This document shows, in pieces, positions 1-12,450 of a stretch of 64,000 bases of DNA; position 1 is the stretch's first letter, and the number at the start of each line of letters is the position of its first letter. Source of the stretch: Trichaptum fuscoviolaceum (Eukaryota > Basidiomycota > Agaricomycetes > Hymenochaetales > Trichaptaceae); assembly GCA_910574455.1 (NCBI GenBank), contig CAJSYZ010000012.1:675317-739316 (forward strand), in the 5' to 3' direction. The translations under genes and the position numbers were made by a program. The notes under the pieces were generated by a model that saw nothing but the letters and a program-made list of their open reading frames with translations, did no database searches and was not told the DNA's origin.

Positions 1-732
1 TCACATCCTGGACCCTTGATCATGATGTAAAATGACCACTGGCAGTGCTTGAGTACTACTACTAGTACTAGTAAGCGGCACGGCGGCGGCGCAGACCGGA
101 CATCTTCAAGTTCGACTGTTACTCATTGCTGAGCGCTTGTGGACTCGGATCTCTCTGTATAACTTAATTATCATCGCGCTTCCGACACCAGCGTAGATCG
201 CGGTCTAGGTGTAGATAACTGTACGACACAATAACTTGGGTGTCTTACTCTTGTTACCAGCGATTCGAGCGCACTGAATGGGTAGTAAAGGAGATGTACT
301 CTTCAAAATGGCACTTGACTAACTTATTTGCAATAGGGCGACGATAACACTACGCCAGAGCGTCAAAAATTTCGACAATCATCATTAATCGTTCTCACTG
401 AACAGAATTCCAGCGCTCGACGACTCAGAGTTCGCACAAAGTCCCCGCTTCACCTTTATCGAGAGATGCGCGGAGCATCCAGGTACGCTCTGTGCATGGT
501 AACATTGCGGCGTAATGGGCGGAGCAGGTTTACGGTAATCCGGAGAACTATCACCGACTGCGATTCTCCGTATGGGAACTAAGTCAGTATGAGTGAGCCG
601 ATTCAGTGGTTAACAGACTCTTGAACTTACTGTTGCTCCACATATACATCTAGATGTTGGGTATATTAGAGGCGGATAAGCATTCTTCACCTTGCAGTCA
701 CAAAGTTCCCCTTCTTCCGGGTGCAGGGGAAC
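1..732. other. Left-edge non-coding stretch with repeat words
   Basis: No convincing gene. Positions 36-75 contain CACTGGCAGTG followed by interleaved TACTAC/TAGTAC runs. The same words are dense in the mobile region at 37-49 kb, so this may be the end of a similar element cut by the window edge. The rest is presumably the upstream region of the P450 gene. No clear TATA box was found close to its ATG. Confidence 0.45.
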
Positions 733-2840
733 ATGGCCTCCATTAACGATATTGAGAAGCTTACCGTCCCCTTCTCATCGTTACTACAGTTTCCTACACT
801 TGTCGCTTCTCTCTTTCTCCTCTTCGTGACGGTTTCTGCTGCAATGTTCTCCAGAAGAGCTAGATACCCTCCTGGCCCAAGCGCCCTGCCTCTCATTGGC
901 CATACGTTCAGCATTCCGATAGAGAAGCCTTGGCTTTACTTTGACCAGCTTGGAAGAAGATACGGTTCGTTGTCATTCATCTTTTTCCGTCCCATACCTC
1001 AGTACATTGCTCTCTCAGGCCCTGTTGTGCGACTTTCCTTGGCAGGAGATGAAGTCCTTGTTTTGAATAGGGCAGAAGATGCCAAAGAGCTGGTCAGAAT
1101 TTCTTATACACACAATTCTCACAAGCTAGTTTCCAGCTAACCTTCCATTGCTCAGCTCACTCGAAGATCGCAAAACTACTCATCTCGTAAACCTCTGGTG
1201 TTTTCTGGGAAATATCAGTCAGAGAATAAACGTATAATCCTTCTTCCGTATGGGCAGGAACTACGCAAGCAACGGACGGCATTTCATAATATGCTACAGT
1301 CAAAAGGTATGCTACCACACGCAGCCTCATTATGGTATCTGACCGCTATTTCATACCTTCTATTTCCCCTCATCAGCCCCCGGTTTCTACGAGTGCTTGC
1401 AAGAGCTAAGGTCATGTGATCTGCTTTTAAAGCTACGCTCTCATCCACATAGCTTGGAGCTAAATATGAAGCGTTATGCGGCCTCTATCATCTTCACTCT
1501 AACTTACGGGAAACATCTGCGGGATGATGACAACGATCTCAGGTCGGTCATGGATATCATGGACAGCTTTACCCAAGATTGCGCACCCGGAGCACACTTA
1601 GTGGATACATTTCCCATCCTCGATCTTCTTCCAGACTTCTTATCACCCTGGAGGAAGGACGCTTGCAGGAAATATAAGAAGGAAACAGAGGTAGAGTATA
1701 AGCTCGTCATCCCAGCGTTGCTGCAACTTACCGTCTCGAATGCGCATAGCTTTATGGCCGACTTCTTTTAGAAGTAAAGGATAAGATTGACCATGGCTCA
1801 GACACTGCTGATTGCTTCGCCGCACGGCTATGTGAGATCAACACCGATCTAAAACTGGATTTTACGTCTCTTGCTTACGGTGCGTTGCTGTCCACGCCCT
1901 GAAAAGTATCAAGCCATCATTTATTATGTACTAACACATTTTTCATCTTAATAAGTTCTTGGTTCGGCAGTCGAAGCGGGAACAGACACAACGGCTATCA
2001 CTATGCTTTGGTTTATCATGGCTATGCTCGTGTACCCAGACTGTCGAAAGCGAGCGCAGGAAGAAATTGACGCTGTCATGGGTACAGATGGCACGTCCAT
2101 GCCAGGATTTGCACACATGAATGTTCTTCCGTACTGCTTTGCCCTTACGAAAGAGGTGTTTCGGTGTGTCTACTCATTGGCTCATTCGAAATGTGTTAAA
2201 GATTGGCTAAAATCATTTGTCTTGAAGTTGGAGACCAGTTGCACCTCTTGGCTTCCCCCATTTCTCAGATAATGCGGATTATTACAAGGATTATAAGATT
2301 AATGCCAGGACGATGGTTATTCCGAATATCTGGGGGATGCATCACGACGAAGAGAGCTACACAGACCCATCTGTGTTCAATCCTGAGAGGTTCTTCAAGA
2401 ACGGATCCGATAATATCCATCCGAACTCGGCAGGATTGGCCGAGGATCACTACGGATTTGGGTTCGGAAGAAGGTTTGTATAATATTCTACTACAAACAA
2501 GTTTTTTGACATGCGATTTTCGTTTACATTCAAGGATGTGTCCGGGCAAATATCTTGCAAGCAAGACAGTATGGATCGGGATTGTTAGGATCCTTTGGGC
2601 ATTTGATATCGCGCACGGAGTAGATGCCGATGGCAACCTGGTTCCAGTCGATCCTGATTCTTGCGCCCCAGGACTTCTTTCGTGCGTAGTCTATTCATAA
2701 TTACCCCCATGGTATTAATATCGCCGTGCAATAGTACACCCGCGCCGTTTCAGGCTCGCATTTCGCCTCGTTCCGACAAGCATATTGAAACCATTCGGAA
2801 AGGGTGGGAGGCCGCATCGCGTTCCTTTTCGACTGACTAG
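733..2840 (+). CDS. Cytochrome P450 monooxygenase, CYP64/CYP5037-like, 8 exons
   Basis: Membrane-anchored haem monooxygenase; substrate unknown. Exons 733-1092, 1156-1306, 1377-1690, 1750-1879, 1956-2163, 2228-2473, 2535-2681 and 2735-2840 join in phase to 553 aa, although the short open frames at first suggest a pseudogene. A hydrophobic N-terminal anchor (about residues 15-40) precedes the PPGP hinge. The I-helix has AGTDTT (about 326-331), the K-helix has E385-x-x-R388, and the haem loop is FGFGRRMCPG (465-474) with C472 as the ligand. All hallmark residues are present and no stop was found in the spliced frame. The start is the first ATG of the frame. The family is large in wood-decay fungi and usually acts on secondary metabolites or xenobiotics. 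Its neighbours give no pathway, so the subfamily name is a guess. Confidence 0.92.
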
Positions 2841-5800
2841 CTATAGGCTAAGTGCCAAATTCCCAGGCGCCGAGTAAAAATGTCAAGATTATCATACATA
2901 TTTAACGGTCTGATACACCTCTTTTAAAATTGAAATAAGATAACCCGACGAAAACGCACAATCTTATGGATCAGAGTGGAAGCACCGACGGATAACTATC
3001 TGGGTGCTTCATTTCGCTATGGTAGTCCGTGACCGTCTGGACGTTAACGGCGAGCGGGTGGCGGTCCTACATGTAAGGGATGATTGTCCATTCAAACAGA
3101 CCTGAGACGTCCAGTGAAAGAGATTACTAACTTTTTCTCTGTAACCGAAGTTCGCCAGTGTCGGAGAACCTGGTACAGCGGTACCGAATGAAGTGACATG
3201 GTTGGCGCTTACTCTCGACATCTGGTATGTTCCTCCGCTATGCTGGCTATCGCCGAAGAAGCCCTCGTGCAATTTGTCCCGCGCATTAAGTGTAGCGAGC
3301 AATGAATTGAAGTACACTTCCAAATCAAATAAGTATATAGGTCAGAACTTAAAGCATCGAGAGATGCATGTAAAGAGTGCTCACGTTTCGATAAGCTGAA
3401 GTAAAACGCGATGAAGATGAAGTTATGGGGCATGGTTGCGAACTAAAAGCAAAAGATTGAGAGTTAGTCGAAATTCAGGCGGTAAAGAACTGACACTTAC
3501 GGAGACAAAGCTGCATATTGCACAAAGGCTAGTGAGGAGACCTGTATTGATCACGTAGGTCATAAGAATGTTGATCTTTGTGTCCGTTCTGCAAAGCCCT
3601 TCAGTACATATAATAGAATATAAAGAACTGGAAATAGACTGACTGCTTGAAACCCGTGCGATTTGTAGCAAGGAACCAACATAGCGAAATTGCTACCCAT
3701 AAATCGGCAATAACGCCTGATCCCAAGCTTGTGTAGAGAACCCACTGAACATCTTGTTAGACGAAATAATCCAGGGAGATGACCCAACTCCAAGCTTACG
3801 GAAATCTGCGTAAATTGCGTAATGGATGTATATGTGAAGCTTCATGAAAATTTGTTAGTAGACTGACTACCGGGCGCGAGCAAGTCGATAGTTACATTTT
3901 CCCGGCGAAGCCCAGTCCAGACACTGTAAGGCCATATTCGTAAAACTCGGCTTAAATTGATCAGGAGACGTGCACTCACCAAAAGTTACGACAGAAAAGA
4001 GACCCTGATGCAGTGATTGGGTGAGTGGGAAGGGACTGGCTAATGTGCGTTCACTCACAGAGCCTGCAGCGAGAAACCAATTTCCTTTGCTCACTAATCA
4101 GAAGGTAAGGTAGGTTCAGCGGTCCAACACATGAGGACGGAGACATACTAATCCACACTCTACGGGTGTAGTATCTTAATGTGAACTATATTAGCCACTT
4201 TGCACATTGTAGAAGCTAACATGAGAGCGTACAGCCGGACGATGAAATCGCTCAAAGTCTGGGGACAGCATGTCAGTACTCAGCTCGGTCAAGTTTGTTC
4301 AGTGAACTCACAGTGACAATAACGTGGGTCTTACAAGGTGTCAGCTTTAGGTAGTCGTTCCAATGCATAATTATAGACTTACACAAAGACTCCATGAGGG
4401 CACAGAAATGAATGCCGGATTTGCAAAGTTAGTGACCATGTCGAAGTAAAGAACGTGTGATATAAGCGCCAAATGAAGCGCGTCGAGCATCCTGGTGTGA
4501 GATGTTACTGCTTGAATACTGTATAAGCTGACCAAAGTTCGTAGATCGACGTACCATAAAAAGCCAATCTATGACACGGAGGTTGAGTCAGGGTTGGGCG
4601 ATGATTAAGTATGATTGAGGGGGCTCACAATACACTTCAAGTAGAAAGGGTCCTTAGATGAACTTTGAGAATATAGAAGGGTTTGGACGTTCGTCACTCC
4701 AAAGAGGCTATAACTTGAGTGTTAGATATTTGACACATACAGAGGATTATGCACAGGAAGCTCACGTAGCTGCGACAATTAGTCCAATGAAAGCTGCTCC
4801 TAGGGAGTTATCAAGATGCAACTGTGGGGTCGGCATAGAAATTGGGACTGTTGCGCTAGGGCTGGCCATGACTCGTGTGTGGGGTAATCTAGGGACGGAG
4901 GGGCTAAGCAACTTCACCAAGACGAGTCTGAGCTTTATGGAAACGAGGACATGACATCGGTGGAAATATGTCTCTTAACACCCTGCCATACAAAGACGTG
5001 GAAGAGATTGCGACAATGCGGGTCCGGTGGGAGACTCCAATAGCATTCGTCGACGACAGTCTATTGGTGTGAGGTGGGAGTTGTGCATCAGCATCAGCCC
5101 AACTATGTCAGCTAGAACGACCGATGGGTTCTTGGGCGATGGATGCGCGAAGCTCGGTGAATTTTGGACAGAGAAGAGCATTGGCAGATGCATAGTGTCC
5201 GCCGGGACTTCCATTTTGCAGTTGAGGAATCCGAGGACTAGAGATAGAGATATGGATTTTGTCGAGCGGTAGAGCAGAGTAAGATAGTCAAGCAGATCGT
5301 GAGAGGTTGTGCCTGGTGGTAACGCCAAGGTGGCGGCGCGGATGGCATATACGGGCCGCCGCTGTCCAATTCGCAAACACTGTACTCCAGATATTGTTGC
5401 ATACGGCTCTTCTCCTTCAAAGAACAGGAAGATACGTTGGCGTGGCATAAGTAGTCGCGCGCAAACGTCATATTCGATATAGCTATTGAGCGTCATCAAC
5501 TGCTAGAGGAGAGTAAGATCGTCTTGAAAGAGGTCATGGCAGTACCAGAAGCAGAAGAATCACCACGTCGCAAGCGACATAGTGAGGGAACTAAATACTT
5601 GACGTCTAATGACAGTAAGGTACCGATATCCCCATCTATCAAAGATGTGTCGATGTATAATTGTCTGTTCAGAAGTTTTAGCTTTCTATCCGACCCTGGC
5701 TGCGATCGAAGACGAGAGGTCTGGGTCCTGACGAGCTTTACAATAACTAAATCCGGCCAGCAAATGTCATTGATATTTCGGTCGCATGGACACTCAGACC

Positions 5801-6062
5801 GAAGTGGTGTAATTGAATGATGGAAGGTTGTACAAAAAATGAAAGACCTTTGCATAAGTAAGAAACGCCGAGCACAGGTACATTTGAAAGTCAGTGTGCA
5901 AATTGAGCCATGAGTTGTCGTTGCCAGATCATAAAGTTTTCAAACAGCTTTGTTTATCACTGTTCATGACTGCTAAAGGAAGAATCTGCCGTAAAATGAA
6001 AGAACTCAAAGGACGAATAAATTATTTCGGATCACACGCACCTTAAGACCCATTTACTAGCT
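2841..6062. other. 3.2-kb stretch without a recognisable gene
   Basis: Only short open frames occur here, on both strands. The longest (174 codons, minus strand, 4975-5499) has no family signature, no flanking exons that extend it and no low-complexity domain. No terminal repeats, reverse-transcriptase or transposase motifs were recognised. It could be old decayed repeat DNA. Confidence 0.5.
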
Positions 6063-7494
6063 TTACCATTGTATATCATTGCTAGGCTCACGGTCGAGAC
6101 AAATGCTTAGTTGCCAGTCGCCCGTCCTCTTGGCCCAGCGATACATCTTCAAGCCGTTTATGCCTTTGTTTCGAACGACGTACTCGATGAGACTGTACTT
6201 TTGGGGTTCCGCTTTCTGAAGCACATATGCGTCAAATGACCTTCGCCGGTCGTAGATCATTATCGTATTGTCCGGATCGTCTTGTTTGCTCCCCAGAGGA
6301 ACTTGGATCTTGATCAGAAAGGCGACGTCACTGTGAATGTTTGGCGAAGGTTGTCCACAATCCAAATCATCTTTACCCCGGTATGTCAGATCCCGCCCAA
6401 ATCTGACGTTTGTAACCTGCTTGAGTGACTCCGCAATTGCTCGGAAGTCTGCCGTGTTATCGTAGTTGTTGATTCTTTGACCGAGTACTGGAACATGGAA
6501 GGACACGTCAATCCACGATCCCTTAGACAAAGATTTACACGTGTTCCTGTGGTCTTGCCAGTCGACACGTTGACAATCTGAGTTGCTTGTGTTAGCTTCG
6601 CATTATAGTGAAGATACGAGATTCCGCCAACCTGTACCACAATAAGATATAGAGTGGCATTTAGAGCACTTGGATTTTCTCTGATCTCCACAGACGGCAC
6701 AACCAATATCACCCGTCAATGACCCGATGGCAACCATGTTGAGCGGATGAAAAGGAAGAATGAACGAAAGTTTGAAGTGACTTTCGAAGGGCAGGTAGTC
6801 CGGCCTATAGTCCCGAGTCAGTCTTCTTCCGTTGCTTTCTAAAGCCCTCAGAAGCAGTTTCTGCTCTGCAACCGTTGACTTGCATCCATTCACTATATGA
6901 CCATTAGCAAGGAGATACGGCGAACTATCTACCGCAGTGGGACCAGAATTGCTATCGTACAGCACAAGAATGAGCGGAGTCTCTTTATCGATAGCACATA
7001 CTCTGATGACCTGGTTATAGTAGAATACCTGCTTAGAGAATAGAGTTATGTATAATCCAGTCACTCACTCGTAGAATAATGCTGTGAGTGCCTTCCTTGT
7101 CCCTTAGCAAGCTAATCGTCACTCCTTCGTCGAACGCCTTCCCAAGACCCATGATAGTCTGGCGTAGATCTATGAAGGGGTCCACAAAGAGCTCTGGTGC
7201 CGGTATGGAGCCAGTCGCGGATAACGCAGTAAAGTTCTTGCTAGCTTCATTGACACTAACGGTCTTGACGCTCTCCATTAAAGGAGAGGAAGAGACCGCA
7301 CTCCATTCTTTCAACTTAGAGAGGTTAAGAGTATTAGCCCCCTTGAACTCTGCCTTAATACACTGAGAAAGATCCAGCGCCTTTCTGAGCTTTTTGTCCA
7401 AGCTGTCCGTCGTCAACTTTGACCTCGGTGGGAGCTCGATGCCCATCGAGCGAAGTGCATGGAGTAGCTCGTCCCTGTCGTCAGTTGAAGCCAT
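6063..7494 (-). CDS. MYND zinc-finger protein, copy A
   Basis: Exons, in transcript order, are 7494-7069, 7010-6632 and 6577-6063, giving 439 aa. The N-terminal 140 residues form a conserved module starting DDRDELLHALRSMGIEL. A MYND zinc finger spans about 246-282 (CAVC, KCSKC, SYC, then DC and H-x3-C) with all eight zinc ligands; the second intron splits it. A C-terminal domain follows, containing RWAKRTGDWQLSICLDREP. MYND fingers bind proline-rich peptides or form part of larger regulators. This family is expanded in Agaricomycetes and has no assigned role. Copies B and C (8540-9950, 55494-56770) share both intron positions. A CACGTG lies 141 bp upstream of the ATG. Confidence 0.92.
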
Positions 7495-7634
7495 CACGAG
7501 GTAGCGTCGAGTAATCTTGAAGATTTATCCGGTCTTGGAGAAGAAGAAGTCTACTGAAGCTTGGAATCAACGTTGTGGTTGAGAAGAATAAGCGTGGTGC
7601 ATTGTCACAAGGTGCAGCGGTGAAGGTAAACACG

Positions 7635-7640
7635 CACGTG
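7635..7640. promoter_or_regulatory. CACGTG box upstream of MYND copy A
   Basis: A palindromic CACGTG, the classical bHLH (Cbf1/Pho4-type) site, lies 141 bp upstream of the copy A start. Copies B and C carry the same hexamer 117 and 125 bp upstream of theirs, in a shared GCACGTG context. Regulation by it is inferred. Confidence 0.45.
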
Positions 7641-8539
7641 TCACATCATACTTTGTATGTGACTATACTACCACGCGTGTCGCGACGCGTGCGGTTCTGT
7701 CAAGTTGAATGAGTCGAACGACTTCTGTCTCAGGCAAGACGACGATAGTGCGAAGACCTCAGAATCATCGTGAAGCCTTATTTTTTCGTGGATAGCGTTT
7801 GCAGCTCTCATTGACACACTATGTACCCCTCTTAGAGATCCGCTCAGGCCAAAGTAGACCGCAGACTCGACCAGCAAGCTGCAGTGACCTGACCTAATCT
7901 TGGTATATAAATGAACATGTCTAATCCTTGCATTCAATTGGTCAGTATCAGCCTGACTGAGTTACACATAGCAGGTACGTATATCATACAAGTCGTCTTT
8001 GCGACATTACTAGTAGCTATGTACATCATGATATGAGTTGACTACGCAGAGAGATAACAACTTTATCGTGACAAAGCACATTCTGCATATTCGCGACCTC
8101 CTCGTACCTTTCTCTTGCGTTCGGACTCCGGGGTCAGTTATTGGTAATCAGAAGAACCTAAGTGGCGCATTGGCATGAGGGAAGGAAGAGGCTGAGCAAG
8201 AATCTAGAACGGCGTGCAGAGAGGAGCAATGACTTCAACTTGGTGCAAGCGTGTCAATGAGCAGGATACCAGATAGACCGCTGAGGATGGTTAGTCACAG
8301 AACAAGACACGGAGTGAGAGCACAGCGGCGGTTTAAGGTAGGATCTACGGAATCGAATTTGGCTTCCAGACGGTGGTTTAAGTATGCCCGTGCTGATGAC
8401 CAGAGCAAAGATCGAGTTTTGCAGCGGATCTGTTGAGTAGCTGCAGTCTGTAGTGAGAAAGTGGGAAAAGATATTCAGTCACATAAAGTCATTCGAGTTC
8501 CAGGCCACACACCAGAGGTACTGATTCGCAGATTTCCTT
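7641..8539. other. Intergenic between MYND copies A and B
   Basis: No gene recognised. The part nearest 7641 belongs to the upstream region of copy A, and the part nearest 8539 is the 3' flank of copy B. Short frames on both strands show no family features. Confidence 0.5.
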
Positions 8540-9950
8540 TCACCATATGATATCAGTTTCGGGCTCGCGATCGATGCAGATCCTCAATTGCCAATCGCCT
8601 ATCCTTTTGGCCCAGCGGTACAGCTCAAAGCCAGCCTTGTCCATGTTTCCAGTAACGATCTCAAGAAAGTAGAACTTTTGCGGGTCAGATCTCTGGAGAA
8701 AATGCACATCAAGTGACATCCGTCGGTCATAGATACGTATAGAGCCAGTAGAGCGCCTATCATTCGATAAAGAGCCTGATGGTACTTGAATTTTAACCAA
8801 GAACGGCTTATCCCCATGGATGTTCGGCTCAGGAGGTCCACAGTCTGGGTCGTTCTGGCCTCGGAAAGCTTGATCGTGCGATCCGGAATGCTCATCCCTG
8901 ATTTGCTTCAGCCTGTCCTGCGTAGCATGCATTTCCGTCAGAGTGACACGACGAAAGGATCCGCGAGCGGTTAGGACATGAAAACATAGGTCAATCGACA
9001 CCCCGTCCGCAAGAGGCTTGCATATTTTCTTGTGACCAGGCCAATCGATGCGTTGACAACCTGAACAAGAATTAGCGACAATAGTGTCAAAAACGAGGCT
9101 GTCGTGCACCTTTCCCGCAGTATGAGATGGCATGGCATTGGACACATTTCCATTTTGTCTTCCTACCACAAGTGGCACATCCGATGTCAGACAGAGACCC
9201 TATGCTGGCCATGCTGAGAGGCTTCAGAGGCAGGATGAAAGAAAGCTTGTACTGATTTTCAACAAAGAAAGCCACATAGCCAGGATCGTAGTCGCGGTTC
9301 ATTCTCTTCCGATTATCTTCTAGAATTTTCAGCAGCAATTTTTGTTCCGCGACAGAGCAACTGCGTCCAGGAACGACGTTGGCAATGAAGGGGGACTCGG
9401 CGCAGAGCTCCCAAGGCTTGGTATCGTACCGAACGATAAATAGCGGAGTATTCTCGTCAACAACATACACTTTGACAATCTGAGAAACACCAAATCAACT
9501 GTCCGTTGCAACCTCGAAACATAGACTGCTCACCCGTATAATAATAGCATAACCACCTCTCTCGCCTTTCAGCATATTTGCCGATACTTTATTGTCGAAT
9601 GCCCGCGCGAGAAACATGATCGTGTTTTCGAGATCCATGAAGACGCGGTTGTCAAGCCTTCGCATACGCATGTCCCAACTTGTCAAAGAATGTGAGGTGC
9701 GAATCTCCTTCTCAGTACTTTGAGCCTCGAGAACATCACACACAGAAGACACAGAGTTCCAGTTCGGTAGTGACGAGACATCAAGTAGACGGGACCCCTT
9801 CAGTTTCAACTTCATTCTTTGAGACAGATACAGAGCCTTTCTTAGCTTCTTGTCCAGATCCCCCGTTGATAAATTCGTCTTTGATGTGAATTCAATGCCC
9901 ATTGACTGCAGTGCATGCAAAAGTTCGATTCTGTCGCCATATATAGCCAT
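8540..9950 (-). CDS. MYND zinc-finger protein, copy B
   Basis: Exons 9950-9534, 9479-9110 and 9060-8540 join in phase to 435 aa. The order matches copy A: the N-terminal module (DRIELLHALQSMGIEF), a MYND finger (CATC, KCVQC, SYCGKGC, H-x3-C) and a C-terminal domain ending near DWQLRICIDREP. It is in tandem, same strand, with copy A and has the same two intron sites, so a local duplication is the simplest origin. Divergence is substantial, so the duplication is not recent. Molecular role unknown. Each copy has its own CACGTG box. Confidence 0.92.
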
Positions 9951-10066
9951 TTCAATGTAATAGGATGTCGATAGAGCTTATGCGGATTACTGGAGACAGG
10001 TGTGGTGGAAAGAGGGGAACTTGAAGGTCAAGTCGCACAAACACTTGAGTCAGGCTGCAGTGACGG

Positions 10067-10072
10067 CACGTG
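10067..10072. promoter_or_regulatory. CACGTG box upstream of MYND copy B
   Basis: CACGTG in the context GACGGCACGTGAC, 117 bp upstream of the copy B ATG. Copy C has the near-identical context CACGGCACGTGAA. It also lies 249 bp upstream of GLE1 on the other strand, so it could serve either gene. Confidence 0.45.
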
Positions 10073-10315
10073 ACTTCGGACCTTCAACGCTGCCAGTGGA
10101 AGGTGTTGACATCGACCACAATTCCTTCGACAACAACGACGACACGCTCCTCCGCAGACAGTAACAATCGTCGAAATAAGACTGCTATTTACTTGTCGTA
10201 TTAACCAAGGACTTTGATTGACACCACTTGTTGTTTCCGAAAGCTTGCCTTCGGTGCATCTCGCGCAAGGCGCACAGAGGGCGTGCCATCGACACTATCC
10301 AACAGGAGTTTCAGG

Positions 10316-12450
10316 ATGAGGTTCAGCGTACCTAGGTCCCTATCTCCGTCTCCTGTCCGGTCTATGTGCGTTGCGAAATCTCACTTCATGTTATTCTCTG
10401 ATCTAAGTGAACCACTTAAGGCGGCAGTCGAGGTCTGTTTTTCGTGCACCATCCGACTCTTCAGACTATGATGACCTCTCATCGGATGACGACTCATCCT
10501 TATTCGACAACGAGATTTCAATTGCCTCGACATCTTCAAGCGGGCTGAGTGAGGAGGATAAAGGCTCGTCAGCTGAGTCTGAGAGCGACGATGGCGAAGG
10601 CTATCTCCCATTCAAGTCGTACGCCTCTCCGCCTGCTCAAATGCATCCTATGCTCACATGATATTAGGTCCTTGCGTCGAAGTAATAGAGAGCCACGAGA
10701 AGAAAGGATGGTTGAAGAGACTGTATCTTCTATACGCGCACGAACTCGACATAATGACCCTTACGAGGAATGGGAGAGAAACACTCGGAAGGACGCTTTT
10801 GTGAGTGTTTTCACCTTGTGAATAGAACTCTATCTAATAGCTATCACACTAGCTCACTGCGCGGAAACAGCACTCATCTGTGTTAACCCAAATGCGCGAA
10901 AGTCAGAAAGCCACGCACCTCCGAGAGCAGCAGCATTTCCAGAGCATCAGAGCAAAAGAAATTGAGGAACTAAACCGACGACTAAATGCCATTGAGATTA
11001 AGAAGGACACGGACGACAAACGTATTCGAGAGGCATGGTCGGAACGAAATCGTCGACTGTGGCAACGCATTGAGGGAGCGATAAAGGCCGAAGAAGAGAA
11101 AGAGCGGGCGAGGCTCGAAGCGGAAAGGAGGGTACGTGAAGAGGAAGAAAAGAAGAGGAGAGCGGAAGAGGAAAAGAAGAGGCAAGAAGAGGAGAAGAAG
11201 AGGAGGGAGGAGGAGGAGAGACGGAAGAAGGAAGTGGAGGAGAAGTTGAAGAAGGAAATGGAGGAGGCAGAGAGGCGCGAACAGCAGGAACGGGATCGGG
11301 TGAAGAAAGAACAGGAGAAAGGAGCATCGAAGATGAGGGGCCAACTAGGGATGGAGAATGCTGAGGATTTGTGGAAATCTGGTCTACGCACATTGAGGGT
11401 ATGTTACTGCGTTGACGTGGGTTTCATTTTCTTACTAACGGCCGTTTCGCAGCAACTTAAAACATCCACAATGCGTCATATCAAGGGGCCAAAGCCGCCC
11501 GACCCGGAACCAGCAGGTTATCGTGCCCCTCCAGCTCCGCCTGTGAAGAAGCTATGGAGTGCTCAAAGGCGAAAGATCACGCCCAAAGTAGGGCAGCTGA
11601 CGGATGATCCAAACGAGATAGCTCGAATTGTAAGTATTTCGATAAACATATGACGAAAGACTAATCGTCCCTTCGCAGACTGAGGAATTAAAAGCTATTA
11701 TTGCCCCGATACCAAATATGCCGCAATCTGACGCCTTGCACCTCCATCACGGTCTTCTATCGTCGGTTTCGAAGGCCATCCTTCTTCAAGCTGAGACAGA
11801 AGTAACCGCGAATAAAGCGCAAGCTGGGCCTCTAGCTCGCGTTACCGTTGCTCTCATAGCAACCTATCCCCTTCTGGGCGACATCTTCTGGGCGAAGATG
11901 TGCGAACGGGTCGGATGCTGGGCGGCTGGTTGCGAGCCACAAACACTTCCAGACGAGTCGCAGGAAACTATGCCTGAGAAGCTGCGCATGAAGCGTTGGG
12001 GCATGAGGCCGGAAGAAGGCCAGGACGTACAGACGACTCGCATTACCGGTGTGCTGCGGTTATACTTCCATATGCTTTTCGTGTCTTTGGACATGCAGAC
12101 ACCCCAGCCTCTTCCTTCGCAGTTCAGGCCGGGCCGCTTCTGGATGTACCTATCGCAGCTACTGAACAACTCTATCATGCTCGGACGACCTGTCGCCGCC
12201 GAAGCCATCTATGGTTAGTTTTCTCTTTGAGTTGTGGTAACTCTCGCTAACAATGGGTGTAGTTGCGTTAGATGAAGGCGGTCTTCACGCCAAGGCTATC
12301 TGGGGGAAACAGTTCATCAAGATGCTTCAGTATATCTACGAAGGTGTACAAGGACCAAGCAAGGAACGGTTCGGGGGCACCGACGTGTTAGCTCAGGCAT
12401 CACGAGCGCGCTGTCAGCTGGAAGTGGAGAAAATCATGTCTGCAGGGTAG
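10316..12450 (+). CDS. GLE1: GLE1, nuclear pore mRNA-export factor
   Basis: Gle1 sits on the cytoplasmic face of the nuclear pore and, with inositol hexakisphosphate, activates the DEAD-box ATPase Dbp5 to release exported mRNA. Exons 10316-10365, 10421-10618, 10668-10800, 10853-11398, 11453-11629, 11679-12213 and 12263-12450 join in phase to 608 aa. The N-terminus is Ser/Asp-rich (about 18-80). A long charged coiled coil of E/K/R repeats fills roughly 130-305. A Pro-rich linker (GPKPPDPEP) leads to the helical C-terminal GLE1 domain (about 365-608), with stretches such as LLGDIFWAKMCERVGCW and GRFWMYLSQLLN. The length is close to that of fungal orthologs. The start is the only ATG that splices into the acidic exon. 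Confidence 0.94.

Noticed and set aside
733..2840. P450 as a pseudogene broken into short frames
   Set aside because: All breaks are bridged by GT-AG introns of 51-76 bp in correct phase; hallmark motifs are intact.
4975..5499. 174-codon minus-strand gene
   Set aside because: No family features, no consistent codon bias visible and no neighbouring exons.
10903..11391. Long minus-strand frames (Ser/Phe/Leu-rich) opposite GLE1
   Set aside because: They are the antisense of the E/K/R-rich coiled coil, which naturally lacks stops on the other strand.
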